Of a stretch of DNA of 64,000 bases, positions 7,412 to 15,112 are shown piece after piece. Origin of the DNA: Candidatus Gastranaerophilales bacterium (GTDB taxonomy: Bacteria > Cyanobacteriota > Vampirovibrionia > Gastranaerophilales > Gastranaerophilaceae); assembly GCA_944322675.1 (NCBI GenBank), contig CALUPO010000007.1, forward strand, positions 1 through 64,000, written 5' to 3'. How positions within the stretch are numbered: position 1 is the first letter of the stretch; each line of letters starts with the position of its first letter. The translations under genes were made by a program, and so were the position numbers. The notes beneath the pieces are model-generated. The model did not search any database. It was not told the origin of the DNA and saw only the letters and a list, made by a program, of their open reading frames with translations.

Positions 7412-8167
7412 ATGATAAAGAAGAAAATATTAAGTTCTATTTTATTATTTATTTTATTTTTTACTTTGAACCCCGTTAAAGTCTTTGCAAATGACTGTGA
7501 TTGTGATGTAAACGGTCTTGATCCTGTTGAATTTAAGTTTGAACATATAAATAACGGAAAAAATTCCACACCTATGGATTTAATAAAAGTTACAAATGAT
7601 GGAACAAGAGTTATTGTTAAAAATAATTTAATTCCCATTGCATTTAACGATCATTTTACAACTAAAAAGTATAAAGATTTAAATGTAGTCGAGTTTTATG
7701 TTCCTTGTGATATTACAACAAATAATGCAAAATGTTTAATCCCTGCAAAATCTATTGTTCTTGGTGAAATTGACTGTATAAAACAACCTAAATGGGGTAA
7801 TCGTAATGCAAAAGTTTATATTACATTAAAAAAACTAATATTTCCCGATGGGCGTCAGTTTGATATATGTGCAAAACCATACGAAAATGGTGGTGTTTTG
7901 AAAAAAAGTGGTTGGACAAATTTTGGAAAAGCAGCAGCTTATACAGTAGGCGGATTTGGTTTAGGTGCCGGCAACGGTGCTTGGATTGGTGCTTGTGCAG
8001 GTAATGCCTGGACAGGAACGTGGCTTGGTATGGCCATTGGCGGCGGAACAGGTCTTTTACTCGGACTTTTGACTCCTGGATTGCATTACAAAGCTAAAAA
8101 AGGTAAAGTTATTTACATGCGGCTTTGTGAGGACATTGTTATACCACCTGTTTGTTATCAAAATTAA
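7412..8167 (+). CDS. Secreted protein with C-terminal glycine-zipper segment
   Basis: A 251-residue protein. It has a clear Sec signal peptide (MIKKK then SILLFILFFTLNPVKVFA, cleavage near residue 26), followed by a Cys-rich start (DCDCD). A beta-rich middle includes IPAKSIVLGEIDCIKQPKWG and FPDGRQFDI. This resembles the beta-barrel part of VirB10/TrbI-like proteins, where ipkGt.l.g and PdG motifs occur. A glycine-rich hydrophobic stretch follows (about residues 175-220, GGFGLGAGNGAWIGACAG), typical of a membrane-inserting glycine zipper. It probably sits in the periplasm or outer membrane. Its stop overlaps the convergent YeiH gene by 4 bp. Confidence 0.6.
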   Translation: MIKKKILSSILLFILFFTLNPVKVFANDCDCDVNGLDPVEFKFEHINNGKNSTPMDLIKVTNDGTRVIVKNNLIPIAFNDHFTTKKYKDLNVVEFYVPCDITTNNAKCLIPAKSIVLGEIDCIKQPKWGNRNAKVYITLKKLIFPDGRQFDICAKPYENGGVLKKSGWTNFGKAAAYTVGGFGLGAGNGAWIGACAGNAWTGTWLGMAIGGGTGLLLGLLTPGLHYKAKKGKVIYMRLCEDIVIPPVCYQN

Positions 8168-9156
8168 AATTTTGTTATAAATTTTATTGTTAAAAATCCT
8201 CCAACAACAAGCCAGATAAACATTATTAAGGATACTAAAATTGGTTTTATTCCAAGTCCTTTAATTTTTTCAAAATTTGTTTCAATGCCAAGTGCAAACA
8301 TTGCCATTGTTAAAAGTATTATATCAAATTCAATAATTCCTTTTGTTATATATTCCGGAATTAAATTTGTTGAATTTACTAAACACATTATAACAAATAA
8401 TACTGCAAACCAAGGTATTGGAATTTTTGCTGTTTGAGTTTTTGATTTTTTCTTTAAATATAAACCAAGAAAAAATAAATATGGAACAAGCATCATAACA
8501 CGTGTTAATTTGACAATAACAGCTGTATCTGTAATATTTGATGATATTGCACTTCCTGCAGCAACAACCTGAGCAACTTCATGAACTGTTGCACCTATAT
8601 ATATACCAAAAACATTAGACGGTAATATACCTATATTATACAACACAGGATATAAAAACATTGCTATTGTCCCGAATAATACAACAGTTGAAACAGCAAG
8701 AGAAACTTTATGTGATTTTGCTTTTAACATTGAATCAGTTCCAAGAATTGCAGCAGCTCCGCATATAGATGAACCAATTGAAGTTAACATACATAAATCT
8801 TTATCAAGCTTAAATAAACGTGTACCTAAATAATAGCCTATAAAATATGTTGTTGTTAACATTATTATATCAACAAAAAAACCATCAAAACCAACTTGTA
8901 TAATTTGTTGAAATGTTATTCTGAAACCATAAAGAATAATACCTAGTCTTAATATTTTCTTTCCTGAAAACTTTATTCCATAACGTAATTTTCTTGGAAT
9001 AAATCTTAGAAACAAGTTACCAATTATCATTCCTATAATTATTGCCAAAGTAAGTGAGTTTAAATTTATTTTTTCACAAAAACCTAATTTACAAATAAAA
9101 TAAAAAATAATTGAAAAAAATAAACAAAATATAATTCCAGATAAGTTCTTTTTCAT
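8164..9156 (-). CDS. YeiH/UPF0324 family membrane protein (putative sulfate exporter)
   Basis: A 330-residue, very hydrophobic protein with about ten membrane spans and the family blocks ILRLGIILYGFRITFQQI, GSSICGAAAILG, GATVHEVAQVVAAG and MFALGIETNFEKIKGLG. Length and motifs match UPF0324 (YeiH), a family annotated as putative sulfate exporters on limited evidence. The GSSICGAAA and HEVAQV segments probably line the transport path. The next gene upstream on the same strand (DUF2400) ends 17 bp away, so they may be co-transcribed. No sulfur genes lie nearby to support the substrate. Confidence 0.88.
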   Translation of the reverse strand: MKKNLSGIIFCLFFSIIFYFICKLGFCEKINLNSLTLAIIIGMIIGNLFLRFIPRKLRYGIKFSGKKILRLGIILYGFRITFQQIIQVGFDGFFVDIIMLTTTYFIGYYLGTRLFKLDKDLCMLTSIGSSICGAAAILGTDSMLKAKSHKVSLAVSTVVLFGTIAMFLYPVLYNIGILPSNVFGIYIGATVHEVAQVVAAGSAISSNITDTAVIVKLTRVMMLVPYLFFLGLYLKKKSKTQTAKIPIPWFAVLFVIMCLVNSTNLIPEYITKGIIEFDIILLTMAMFALGIETNFEKIKGLGIKPILVSLIMFIWLVVGGFLTIKFITKF

Positions 9157-9172
9157 AATAAATTTATTTCCT

Positions 9173-9958
9173 TTATAATTTTATAGTTTCAATTCCCAGT
9201 GAAAATAAAGCAAAGTCGTATTTTATAGGGTCATGGGGGTCAAACTCTTTCAATTTTTGGGTTAACTCAATAACGCTTTTATAATCGTTAGTTTTCCTTT
9301 TAAGCAGGCCATATTGACGTGATATATTCCCAACATGAATATCAAGTGGTATTAAAAGCTCACTTTTGTCAATAAATTTCCATAACCCAAAATCGACATC
9401 ACTTTTTCTTACCATCCACCTTAAAAACATGTTTAACCTTTTGCAGCTTCCCATATTTAAAGGGTCGGGTAAAAGATGCTTAAACCCGGCTTGAGGTTCG
9501 GTTATACAATTTTTATAAAAATATTTTACTATTTTAACAAACATATTATGTATTTTACAAAGTTTAGAATTTATATTTTCTTTATCGTTATAATATTCAT
9601 AAAATAAGTCACTTAATGACGAATTTTCATCATTATATATCGTTGAAAGCACGTATAATAAGTTCTTAATATCGTCTTCTTTTGCAAACCTATAGTTTAT
9701 ACCATTTAAGTCAAGCTTTTTATTTTTAAAACTTTTCATAAAAAGGTATGGCTGATTGTTCATAATGTCAAAAAGTTCATTTAGCTTTGCAATAAAAAGC
9801 GAACGTTTACCGTATGCAAAAGATGAGGCAATAAATCCTGCTATTTCAATATCTTCTTTTTTATTAAATCTATGGGGGAATAAAATAGGATCATGTGGAA
9901 TAAAGTCAATTGTTTCGTATTTTTTGCAATTATTATCCATAATTTCTTTTAGATTCAT
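9173..9958 (-). CDS. TIGR02757 / DUF2400 family protein
   Basis: A 261-residue soluble protein. Recognised by the N-terminal FIPHDPILFPHRF, the block AGFIASSFAYGKRSLFI, LNMFLRWMVRKSDVDFGLW and the C-terminal FDPHDPIKYDFALFSLGIE. Family members contain a helix-hairpin-helix-like fold related to DNA glycosylase scaffolds, but no activity has been established that I know of. It lies between the TadA gene (2 bp away) and the YeiH gene on the same strand, so a loose operon is likely. Confidence 0.85.
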   Translation of the reverse strand: MNLKEIMDNNCKKYETIDFIPHDPILFPHRFNKKEDIEIAGFIASSFAYGKRSLFIAKLNELFDIMNNQPYLFMKSFKNKKLDLNGINYRFAKEDDIKNLLYVLSTIYNDENSSLSDLFYEYYNDKENINSKLCKIHNMFVKIVKYFYKNCITEPQAGFKHLLPDPLNMGSCKRLNMFLRWMVRKSDVDFGLWKFIDKSELLIPLDIHVGNISRQYGLLKRKTNDYKSVIELTQKLKEFDPHDPIKYDFALFSLGIETIKL

Positions 9959-9960
9959 AA

Positions 9961-10410
9961 TTAATCCCTCAAATTTTTAAAATAGTCTTTAATTAAAGAT
10001 ATACAATCATCTTCGCATATTCCACCATAAACTTTGAGTTTTGAATTAATAGATTTTCTTAAATCGTATTTTGATAAAAATGCACCATAATTAGAATCAT
10101 AAGCACCAAAATAAACCGTGTCAATACGTGCCAAAATTATTGCCCAAGCACACATAGGACATGGTTCAAGCGTAACATACATTTTGCAGTTATTTAGATA
10201 TTTTGTGTTTAATTTTTTAGTCGCTTTATTTATTGCCAACATTTCAGCATGATTAGTAACATTATTATTTTTTTGCACTTCATTTGTTGCCTGGGCAATA
10301 ATATTATCATTTGAATCCAAAATAAAACATCCCACAGGCAAATCATAACCGCTTGTTCTGGCAAGTTTTATAGCTTTTTGCATATTTGTTTGTAGTAAAG
10401 TTTTATACAT
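9961..10410 (-). CDS. tadA: tRNA-specific adenosine deaminase (TadA-like)
   Basis: A 149-residue CDA-fold enzyme with the zinc-binding motifs HAEMLAI (His54, Glu56) and EPCPMCAWA (Cys84, Cys87). DLPVGCFILDSN and NSKLKVYGGICEDDC follow the TadA/guanine deaminase layout. TadA converts A34 to inosine in tRNA-Arg(ACG). The short length and C-terminal half favour TadA, but a guanine or cytosine deaminase of the same fold cannot be excluded. The ATG has no obvious SD. It stands 2 bp upstream of the DUF2400 gene and 4 bp downstream of a 64-residue ORF, suggesting an operon. Confidence 0.75.
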   Translation of the reverse strand: MYKTLLQTNMQKAIKLARTSGYDLPVGCFILDSNDNIIAQATNEVQKNNNVTNHAEMLAINKATKKLNTKYLNNCKMYVTLEPCPMCAWAIILARIDTVYFGAYDSNYGAFLSKYDLRKSINSKLKVYGGICEDDCISLIKDYFKNLRD

Positions 10411-10414
10411 AATT

Positions 10415-10609
10415 TTAATTTATTATATCATGCATAAAATCATCAAAATCGTTTTTTAAATCGGCGGATAATTCTTTTATTGCAAGCAAGTAGTTATAAA
10501 TTTCATCCGGTAATTTATTGTTATCTTTTAATATATTTTTAAAAAGATAATTAAAACAGTTGTTTATTTCAAGTATATTATTATAAAGCTCGTTTATAGT
10601 TGGTTTCAT
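10415..10609 (-). CDS. Small hypothetical protein
   Basis: An open frame of 64 codons, starting at the ATG at 10609, which has GGAT 6-7 bp upstream. A TTG three codons earlier is possible but overlaps the SD. It is rich in Asn, Ile, Leu and Asp, predicted helical, with no cysteine and no membrane span. It ends 4 bp before the tadA start, so it is probably the first gene of a tadA-DUF2400-yeiH transcript. I do not recognise it. Confidence 0.5.
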   Translation of the reverse strand: MKPTINELYNNILEINNCFNYLFKNILKDNNKLPDEIYNYLLAIKELSADLKNDFDDFMHDIIN

Positions 10610-10725
10610 AATTTTCAATCCTTTTTTTTAATAATCTTATCATATATATGATAAAAAACAAATATTTGTAAAAAATTAGACTTGTATCCATTAACTTTTA
10701 ACAATATAAAAAATATAATTACAAA

Positions 10726-11055
10726 ATGGCAAATATAAATGAAAAATCATTATTTGGATTAAGAATAAAAAATTATAGATTATCAAATGGATATACACAA
10801 GATGAATTTTGCAGCAAAATAGGTATTGATGTTACAACTTTAAGCAAAATTGAAACCGGTAAAAATTTTCCATCTTTTGAGACATTAAGCAGTTTGATAC
10901 GTATATTGAAAGTGGAGCCGAATGAGTTTTTGGATTTTGTTAGGCATGAAAATACAGAAGAAGAACTTTTGAATTTAATGATACTTGAGCAAATTAGGTT
11001 ACTACCAAAAGAAACAAAACAAAAATTTTATGAATTTATAAAGATACTTACATAA
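10726..11055 (+). CDS. XRE-family helix-turn-helix regulator
   Basis: A 109-residue protein with a Cro/CI-type HTH at residues 9-68 (LRIKNYRLSNGYTQDEFCSK, then DVTTLSKIETGKNFPSFETL) and a short helical C-terminal tail that could dimerise. It is divergent from the tadA cluster with 116 bp between, so it could regulate that cluster, itself, or both. A repeat element (E1) begins 6 bp after its stop codon. No specific operator was identified. Confidence 0.8.
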   Translation: MANINEKSLFGLRIKNYRLSNGYTQDEFCSKIGIDVTTLSKIETGKNFPSFETLSSLIRILKVEPNEFLDFVRHENTEEELLNLMILEQIRLLPKETKQKFYEFIKILT

Positions 11056-11060
11056 ATTTG

Positions 11061-11337
11061 AGAATGAGATCAACAATGGCAACCCATACGCAGGTTTGAG
11101 TAATAGTTTTTAAATAATAATAAAAATATAAAGCCTTTCAGGCGGAGGCACTTTTTGTGGAAAAAGTGCCCAAAACCGTAACCCGACTTGTCACTCACAT
11201 TCTCACTAAACTCAACTCAAGCAGCCTTAACTCGTGCTTCGCACTCAAACAAAAGGCTGCCTGTTGTTGTTTCGTTAAGTGATAATTGTTCGTGCCTGCG
11301 TATGGGTTACATTTGCTGATTTTATTCTACGACTGTT
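11061..11337 (-). mobile_element. Non-autonomous structured element, copy E1 (most complete)
   Basis: The left end contains GCAACCCATACGCAGG and the right end contains CCTGCGTATGGGTTAC. With their flanks (ATCAACAATG / CATTTGCTGAT, GAGAAT / ATTCTACGAC) they form imperfect inverted terminal repeats of about 40 bp. Between them is module A with a perfect 10-bp stem (11147-11156 with 11161-11170, loop GTGG). Module C (11167-11279) follows, with the stem GCAGCCTT/AAGGCTGC (11221-11228, 11253-11260) and inner stem GTGC-TTC-GCAC. No protein is encoded. It begins right after the stop codon of the XRE gene. Confidence 0.8.
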
Positions 11338-11664
11338 TAGTATTTTTTAAAAAATCGTGAAACAAAGCTGCCCCGTCCGGAGGACGTTAAATTAATTTTA
11401 AATAATTTTTTGAGAAAAATTTTAAATATTTCGTGTGGGGGGATATGGGGGGAGGCAAAGCCTCCCCCCCCCCCCATAAATTACTAATTCCCGCCGTAGG
11501 AAAGACGCCCGAATGAAATGAGGGCGGATACTTTTGAAAAAAATGTGAAACGAAGTTGCATTAGAACACCCTCACCCCTGCCCTCTCCCTTTAGGGAGAG
11601 GGGGTATGGGATGTCACCTCATCCTACCCCTCACGCTAAAAAGAGAGAGGGAGGGGAAAATAAA
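11338..11664. repeat. Intergenic repeat cluster with GC-rich hairpin
   Basis: No gene. Contains GTCCGGAGGACG (about 11385), a hairpin GGGGGGAGGC-AAA-GCCTCCCCCC (about 11449-11471) that continues in a long C-run, and the palindrome CCCTCTCCC-TTTA-GGGAGAGGG (11581-11602). The long C-run is a likely place for assembly length error. Confidence 0.7.
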
Positions 11665-11937
11665 AAAGTCGGAGAATGAGATCAACAATAGCAACCCATA
11701 TGCAGGTTTGAGTAATAGTCCTTAAATAATAATAAAAATATAAAGCCTTTCAGGCGGAGGCACTTTGTGTGGAAAAAGCGGATTTCCGTACGGGCGAAGC
11801 CCCGGGGAGCGAAAAGCCGAAGCCGGCAGCACGAAGTGCGACAGGCGAAGTGCTTTGAGCTTGAAGGAAATTCAAGAGGGTGATAATTGTTCGTGCCGGC
11901 GTATGGGTTACATTTGTTGACTTTTTCCTACAACTGT
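11665..11937 (-). mobile_element. Non-autonomous structured element, copy E2 (module C replaced by B)
   Basis: It has both terminal repeats (AGTCGGAGAATG...CAACCCATATGCAGG on the left, CCGGCGTATGGGTTACAT on the right) and module A, then a 102-bp B module (11779-11880) directly followed by the right end. Module C is absent. This order is what recombination between the B1 and B2 copies of an E4-like element would leave. The open frame of 77 codons across it is an artefact. Confidence 0.8.
11779..11880. repeat. 102-bp GC-rich nested module, third copy (B1/B2 chimera)
   Basis: Its first 33 bases match B1 (CGGATTTCCGTACGGGC, GCCCCGGGGAGCG) rather than B2. Further on, GCGACAGGCG matches B2 rather than B1 (GCGATAGGCG). 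One private change (GCCGGCAGC) is present. Confidence 0.8.
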
Positions 11938-12160
11938 TTAATTCTTTAAAAAAATGAACATAGTAACCCCGTCCGGAGGACATTATATTAATTTTAAACT
12001 TAACAATTTTGACACCCTCACCCCTGCCCTCTCCCTTTAGGGAGAGGGAGAAAAGGATAAGCCCTCACACTAAAAGAGAGGGGGAGCTACGTCCGGAGGA
12101 CATTAAAATATTTTTAAATAATTCTTAAAAAAATTGTGAAAGGAAATTGCGGTATAAAAA
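11938..12160. repeat. Intergenic repeat cluster
   Basis: No gene. Two GTCCGGAGGACATTA units (about 11970 and 12088) flank a CCCTCTCCC-TTTA-GGGAGAGGG palindrome (12027-12048). Confidence 0.7.
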
Positions 12161-12164
12161 ATTA

Positions 12165-12192
12165 TTGCAATAATCAAGAAAAATGATACAAT
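12165..12192 (+). promoter_or_regulatory. Candidate sigma-70 promoter of the RHH/neuA-like pair
   Basis: TTGCAA (12165-12170), 16 bp, TACAAT (12187-12192), preceded by TGA (extended -10). The first start codon follows 28 bp later with SD GGAGG. Confidence 0.7.
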
Positions 12193-12220
12193 GTATATAT
12201 AAATAAGATGTGGAGGATGT

Positions 12221-12412
12221 ATGGCTCGAGTATTAGTGTCAATGCCTGAAGATTTTTTAGGCAAAATAGATAAAGTTGCTTTATCCGAAGGGCGTACAAG
12301 AAGTGAACTTATACGCGAAGCATTAAGAGGATATATTCGCAAAAATTCTGTAAATGCAATAAATGAAAGAGCAACACGTGAAGCTCAGGAATTGGAGAAA
12401 GTTTTAAGTTAA
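12221..12412 (+). CDS. Ribbon-helix-helix (CopG/Arc-type) DNA-binding protein
   Basis: A 63-residue protein with the canonical RHH layout. A short beta strand (RVLVSMP) is followed by helix A (DFLGKIDKVALSEG), the turn and helix B (TRSELIREALRGYI). A charged C-terminal helix follows. Such proteins bind DNA as dimers and are often autoregulators or antitoxins. SD GGAGG lies just upstream. Its stop overlaps the start of the CMP-sugar synthetase gene (TAATG), so the two are translationally coupled. No toxin gene is adjacent, so a regulator of this operon is more likely than an antitoxin. Confidence 0.8.
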   Translation: MARVLVSMPEDFLGKIDKVALSEGRTRSELIREALRGYIRKNSVNAINERATREAQELEKVLS

Positions 12413-13116
12413 TGGAAATATTATCAATAATTCCTGCCCGTGGCGGTTCAAAAGGTATTAAACGTAAGAACATACGATTGTTGGGCGGAATACCTCTTGT
12501 TGCACACACTATAAATGCATCTTTAAAATCTAAATATATAAGCCGCACCTGTGTGTCAACAGAAGATCAAGAAATTAAAGATATTTGTTTAAAATATAAA
12601 GCAGAGGTTATTGATAGACCTTTTTATCTTGCCAAAGATGAAACAAAAACAAGCCCTGTTATGCTTGATGTTTTAAAACAACTAAAAGAAAAGGAAAATT
12701 ATACACCTGATGTAGTCGTTTTGCTTCAAGCAACTTGTCCTTTACGAAATGAAAAACATATTGATGAAGCATTTGATTTGTTTTTTGAAGATGAAAGTTA
12801 TGATTCTATTTTTGCAGCTGTTGAAGTTGGAACAACTCATGCCTTGTGGCGAATGTGCCCTAAGACAATTGATAAATCTCAAAAACTAGAATGTTTATAC
12901 GATTATCGCAACCGTCCAAGACGTCAGGACACACATTTACATTATAAAACTTTTGTTGAAACAGGCTCAATATATATCGTTAAAACAGAAGTCATGCTAA
13001 AAGTTAAAGACTTTATAGGTGAAAATCCAAGAATTTATAAAGACCCTGCATTCTTAGATATTGACACCGAAGATGAATTTGAAGCGGCACAAAAATACTT
13101 TGTTTCAAAAGAATAA
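12412..13116 (+). CDS. Acylneuraminate cytidylyltransferase family protein
   Basis: A 234-residue nucleotidyltransferase. The N-terminal SIIPARGGSKGIKRKNIRLL is the CTP-binding signature of CMP-sialic acid/CMP-Kdo/CMP-legionaminate synthetases. LLQATCPLRNEKHI and FVETGSIYIVKTEVM are further family blocks. It would activate a nonulosonic or similar sugar acid with CTP for surface glycans. In flagellated bacteria, flagellin glycosylation with pseudaminic or legionaminic acid is a common use. The flagellar genes 2 kb downstream make that possible, but no biosynthesis partners (NeuB/PseB types) are in the window, so the substrate is open. Confidence 0.85.
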   Translation: MEILSIIPARGGSKGIKRKNIRLLGGIPLVAHTINASLKSKYISRTCVSTEDQEIKDICLKYKAEVIDRPFYLAKDETKTSPVMLDVLKQLKEKENYTPDVVVLLQATCPLRNEKHIDEAFDLFFEDESYDSIFAAVEVGTTHALWRMCPKTIDKSQKLECLYDYRNRPRRQDTHLHYKTFVETGSIYIVKTEVMLKVKDFIGENPRIYKDPAFLDIDTEDEFEAAQKYFVSKE

Positions 13117-13159
13117 CTTAGTGGTATTTATATACTATGCAGTAAATGTGGAGGTTAAT

Positions 13160-15025
13160 ATGTCGAAATATAAAAAGCTAGCGTTTACTTTTGTGGAAGT
13201 TATGATTGTTATGGCTTTGATTAGTTTTTTGTATGTTATGACAACAAAAGTTATCCAACACAATCTTGATGCAAAAGCATCTTCGTATGTTTATAACTTA
13301 TATAAAAATTTGGAGTCTGAAAATGTATTTGTTGCAAAAAAACTTTTAAATCAAGCAAACAATAACAACGCTTCCTCCGGAGAAGATTCAAATGGCGATA
13401 GTTCAAACGAGGGCAATAATAATAACGGCACAGGTTCAGAAAACGTCACTACTAATAAGTCTATCGATGAAGTTTTGAAACAAACAGATGCAAAAAGCTA
13501 CTGTAATGCCTTTACAAAAGATTTAAACTTGATCGGCAATGCCGATTGTGAAAATAGTTCAAGAGATCAAAATGCAGTAACATCACAAACAAAAGAAATT
13601 AATTATAATTGCAGCAGAACTTATAATTTTGTTGTTAATGATGATGGAACATATAGCGAAATCATGAGTCCAAAACTTGAAGAAGCTTCAACAACATGTG
13701 AAGAAAATAGTGATTTTTCATCAGATAATATTATATGTAAAGCAAGCCCAAAAACAAGTATCGAGGGTTTATTAATTGACAATACAAAAAATATGTATGC
13801 CTATAGCTGCACAAAAATAAAAAATGATGGTGAAGATGATGAATCCATAGATGAAGATGAAAATCAAAGTGAAAATGAAAATACTTTTGATATTGATGTA
13901 AAACCACAAAATTTTGGCAATTCTTTAAAAACTGCTAATAATATTCATTTAAATTTTGTAACATTTATTTCGCCAAATGATAAATATAAACCAATTTATA
14001 AGCTTAGTACAACCAGCATATCACAGGAAGCAATTTGTCCTGCAGTTACGAGAGCAAAACTTCTATCATCAGTATCAAAAACATGTAGTTTTTCTAGTGA
14101 TAGTAATCAGTATGGCACAAATAAATATTATTATGTAAGTCAAAATCAATGCAATGCTAATTCATATGATTATTATGCATACAGTCAAGTAGTAGGAACA
14201 TTCTATGCTAAACAGAAAAGTAATAATAAATTCATTGTAGCAGGCGATTGTAAAAATTGGGATTTAAGTGCTAATTATAATGCTTTCAGTTTAAGTGGTT
14301 CAACCTGTCAAAGTTATTTAAATTATGCAAAAAATTTTAATGTAAATTCAAATAGTTTTTCAAAAGAAAATTCAGTACTTCATAAATGTTTATTGACTAC
14401 AGGTGCAAATTGGAGTAAAACTGGATATAAAAGTGCTACATTTTATACTAAAGTGTATAATATAAAATATGAAAATTTTGATGCATTAAAAGCATACTAT
14501 ATTAAATGGAACAATTTCTTTACAAAAAATCCTGATATTCCCAAAGAAACAAAAGCTGCAATTGACATAGAAGGTCAAGGCGAAGGAATTGTTGATGATA
14601 TTGAAGTGCGTGAAGTTGAAAACAAAAATGGAGGCGGACATATTGCCCATTTTATCTATGCATCAATTGACACGCCTTTTAGTGAGGCTCAAATAGGCAA
14701 AAATTTATTTGTGTTTGAACAGTTTAAAGACAAAATTATTCCTGTGGGCTACCTTGCAAGCAACGCAAATACTCCTTTAAAATTTAATGTTATAACCCGT
14801 GACCCTCAAACAATGAAAATAAAAACTTTAAATTCCAAACCGCTTACATATTGTGAAGCTATGAAATATACAGGTCAAGATTTTTCACAATATTGCAACT
14901 GCAAAGATGAAAGCGGAAAAGTTGTTACAAAATATGATATTGATGAATCTTGTAATAATAACTTTGGATGTATGATAAAAGCTGTTAGAACAACAGCAAC
15001 CCCTTCAAAGTTTAGATTATTTTAA
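13160..15025 (+). CDS. Large type IV pilin-like (prepilin) secreted protein
   Basis: The start is the ATG at 13160, preceded by GGAGG; a longer frame from 13061 overlaps the previous gene and lacks an SD. The N terminus, MSKYKKLAFTFVEVMIVM then ALISFLYVMTTKVI, is a type III (prepilin) signal. It has a short basic leader, a cleavage site before FTFVE, Glu at position 5 of the mature part, and a hydrophobic helix. At 621 residues it is far longer than a major pilin. A Ser/Asn/Gly linker follows the helix (about residues 70-105), then a Cys-rich region (more than 20 cysteines) with an acidic patch. It is likely a minor pilin or adhesin tip. No assembly ATPase or prepilin peptidase is nearby. Confidence 0.75.
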   Translation: MSKYKKLAFTFVEVMIVMALISFLYVMTTKVIQHNLDAKASSYVYNLYKNLESENVFVAKKLLNQANNNNASSGEDSNGDSSNEGNNNNGTGSENVTTNKSIDEVLKQTDAKSYCNAFTKDLNLIGNADCENSSRDQNAVTSQTKEINYNCSRTYNFVVNDDGTYSEIMSPKLEEASTTCEENSDFSSDNIICKASPKTSIEGLLIDNTKNMYAYSCTKIKNDGEDDESIDEDENQSENENTFDIDVKPQNFGNSLKTANNIHLNFVTFISPNDKYKPIYKLSTTSISQEAICPAVTRAKLLSSVSKTCSFSSDSNQYGTNKYYYVSQNQCNANSYDYYAYSQVVGTFYAKQKSNNKFIVAGDCKNWDLSANYNAFSLSGSTCQSYLNYAKNFNVNSNSFSKENSVLHKCLLTTGANWSKTGYKSATFYTKVYNIKYENFDALKAYYIKWNNFFTKNPDIPKETKAAIDIEGQGEGIVDDIEVREVENKNGGGHIAHFIYASIDTPFSEAQIGKNLFVFEQFKDKIIPVGYLASNANTPLKFNVITRDPQTMKIKTLNSKPLTYCEAMKYTGQDFSQYCNCKDESGKVVTKYDIDESCNNNFGCMIKAVRTTATPSKFRLF

Positions 15026-15054
15026 TCGAGATTAATTTGTATGACACTCACTGA

Positions 15055-15090
15055 GCCTCAAATTGAACACCAATTTGAGGCTTTATTTTT
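15055..15090 (+). terminator. Rho-independent terminator of the pilin-like gene
   Basis: Perfect stem GCCTCAAATTG / CAATTTGAGGC with loop AACAC, then TTTATTTTT. It lies between the convergent pilin-like and flgL genes. Confidence 0.85.
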
Positions 15091-15112
15091 AATTATGTAA
15101 TAACGATTTTAA

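Noticed and set aside
12221-12412. RHH protein as antitoxin of a toxin-antitoxin pair
   Set aside because: The adjacent coupled gene is clearly a cytidylyltransferase and no toxin-sized ORF lies upstream.
13061-13159. Extended N terminus of the pilin-like gene
   Set aside because: It overlaps the CMP-sugar synthetase gene and would bury the prepilin signal; the ATG at 13160 has GGAGG in the right place.
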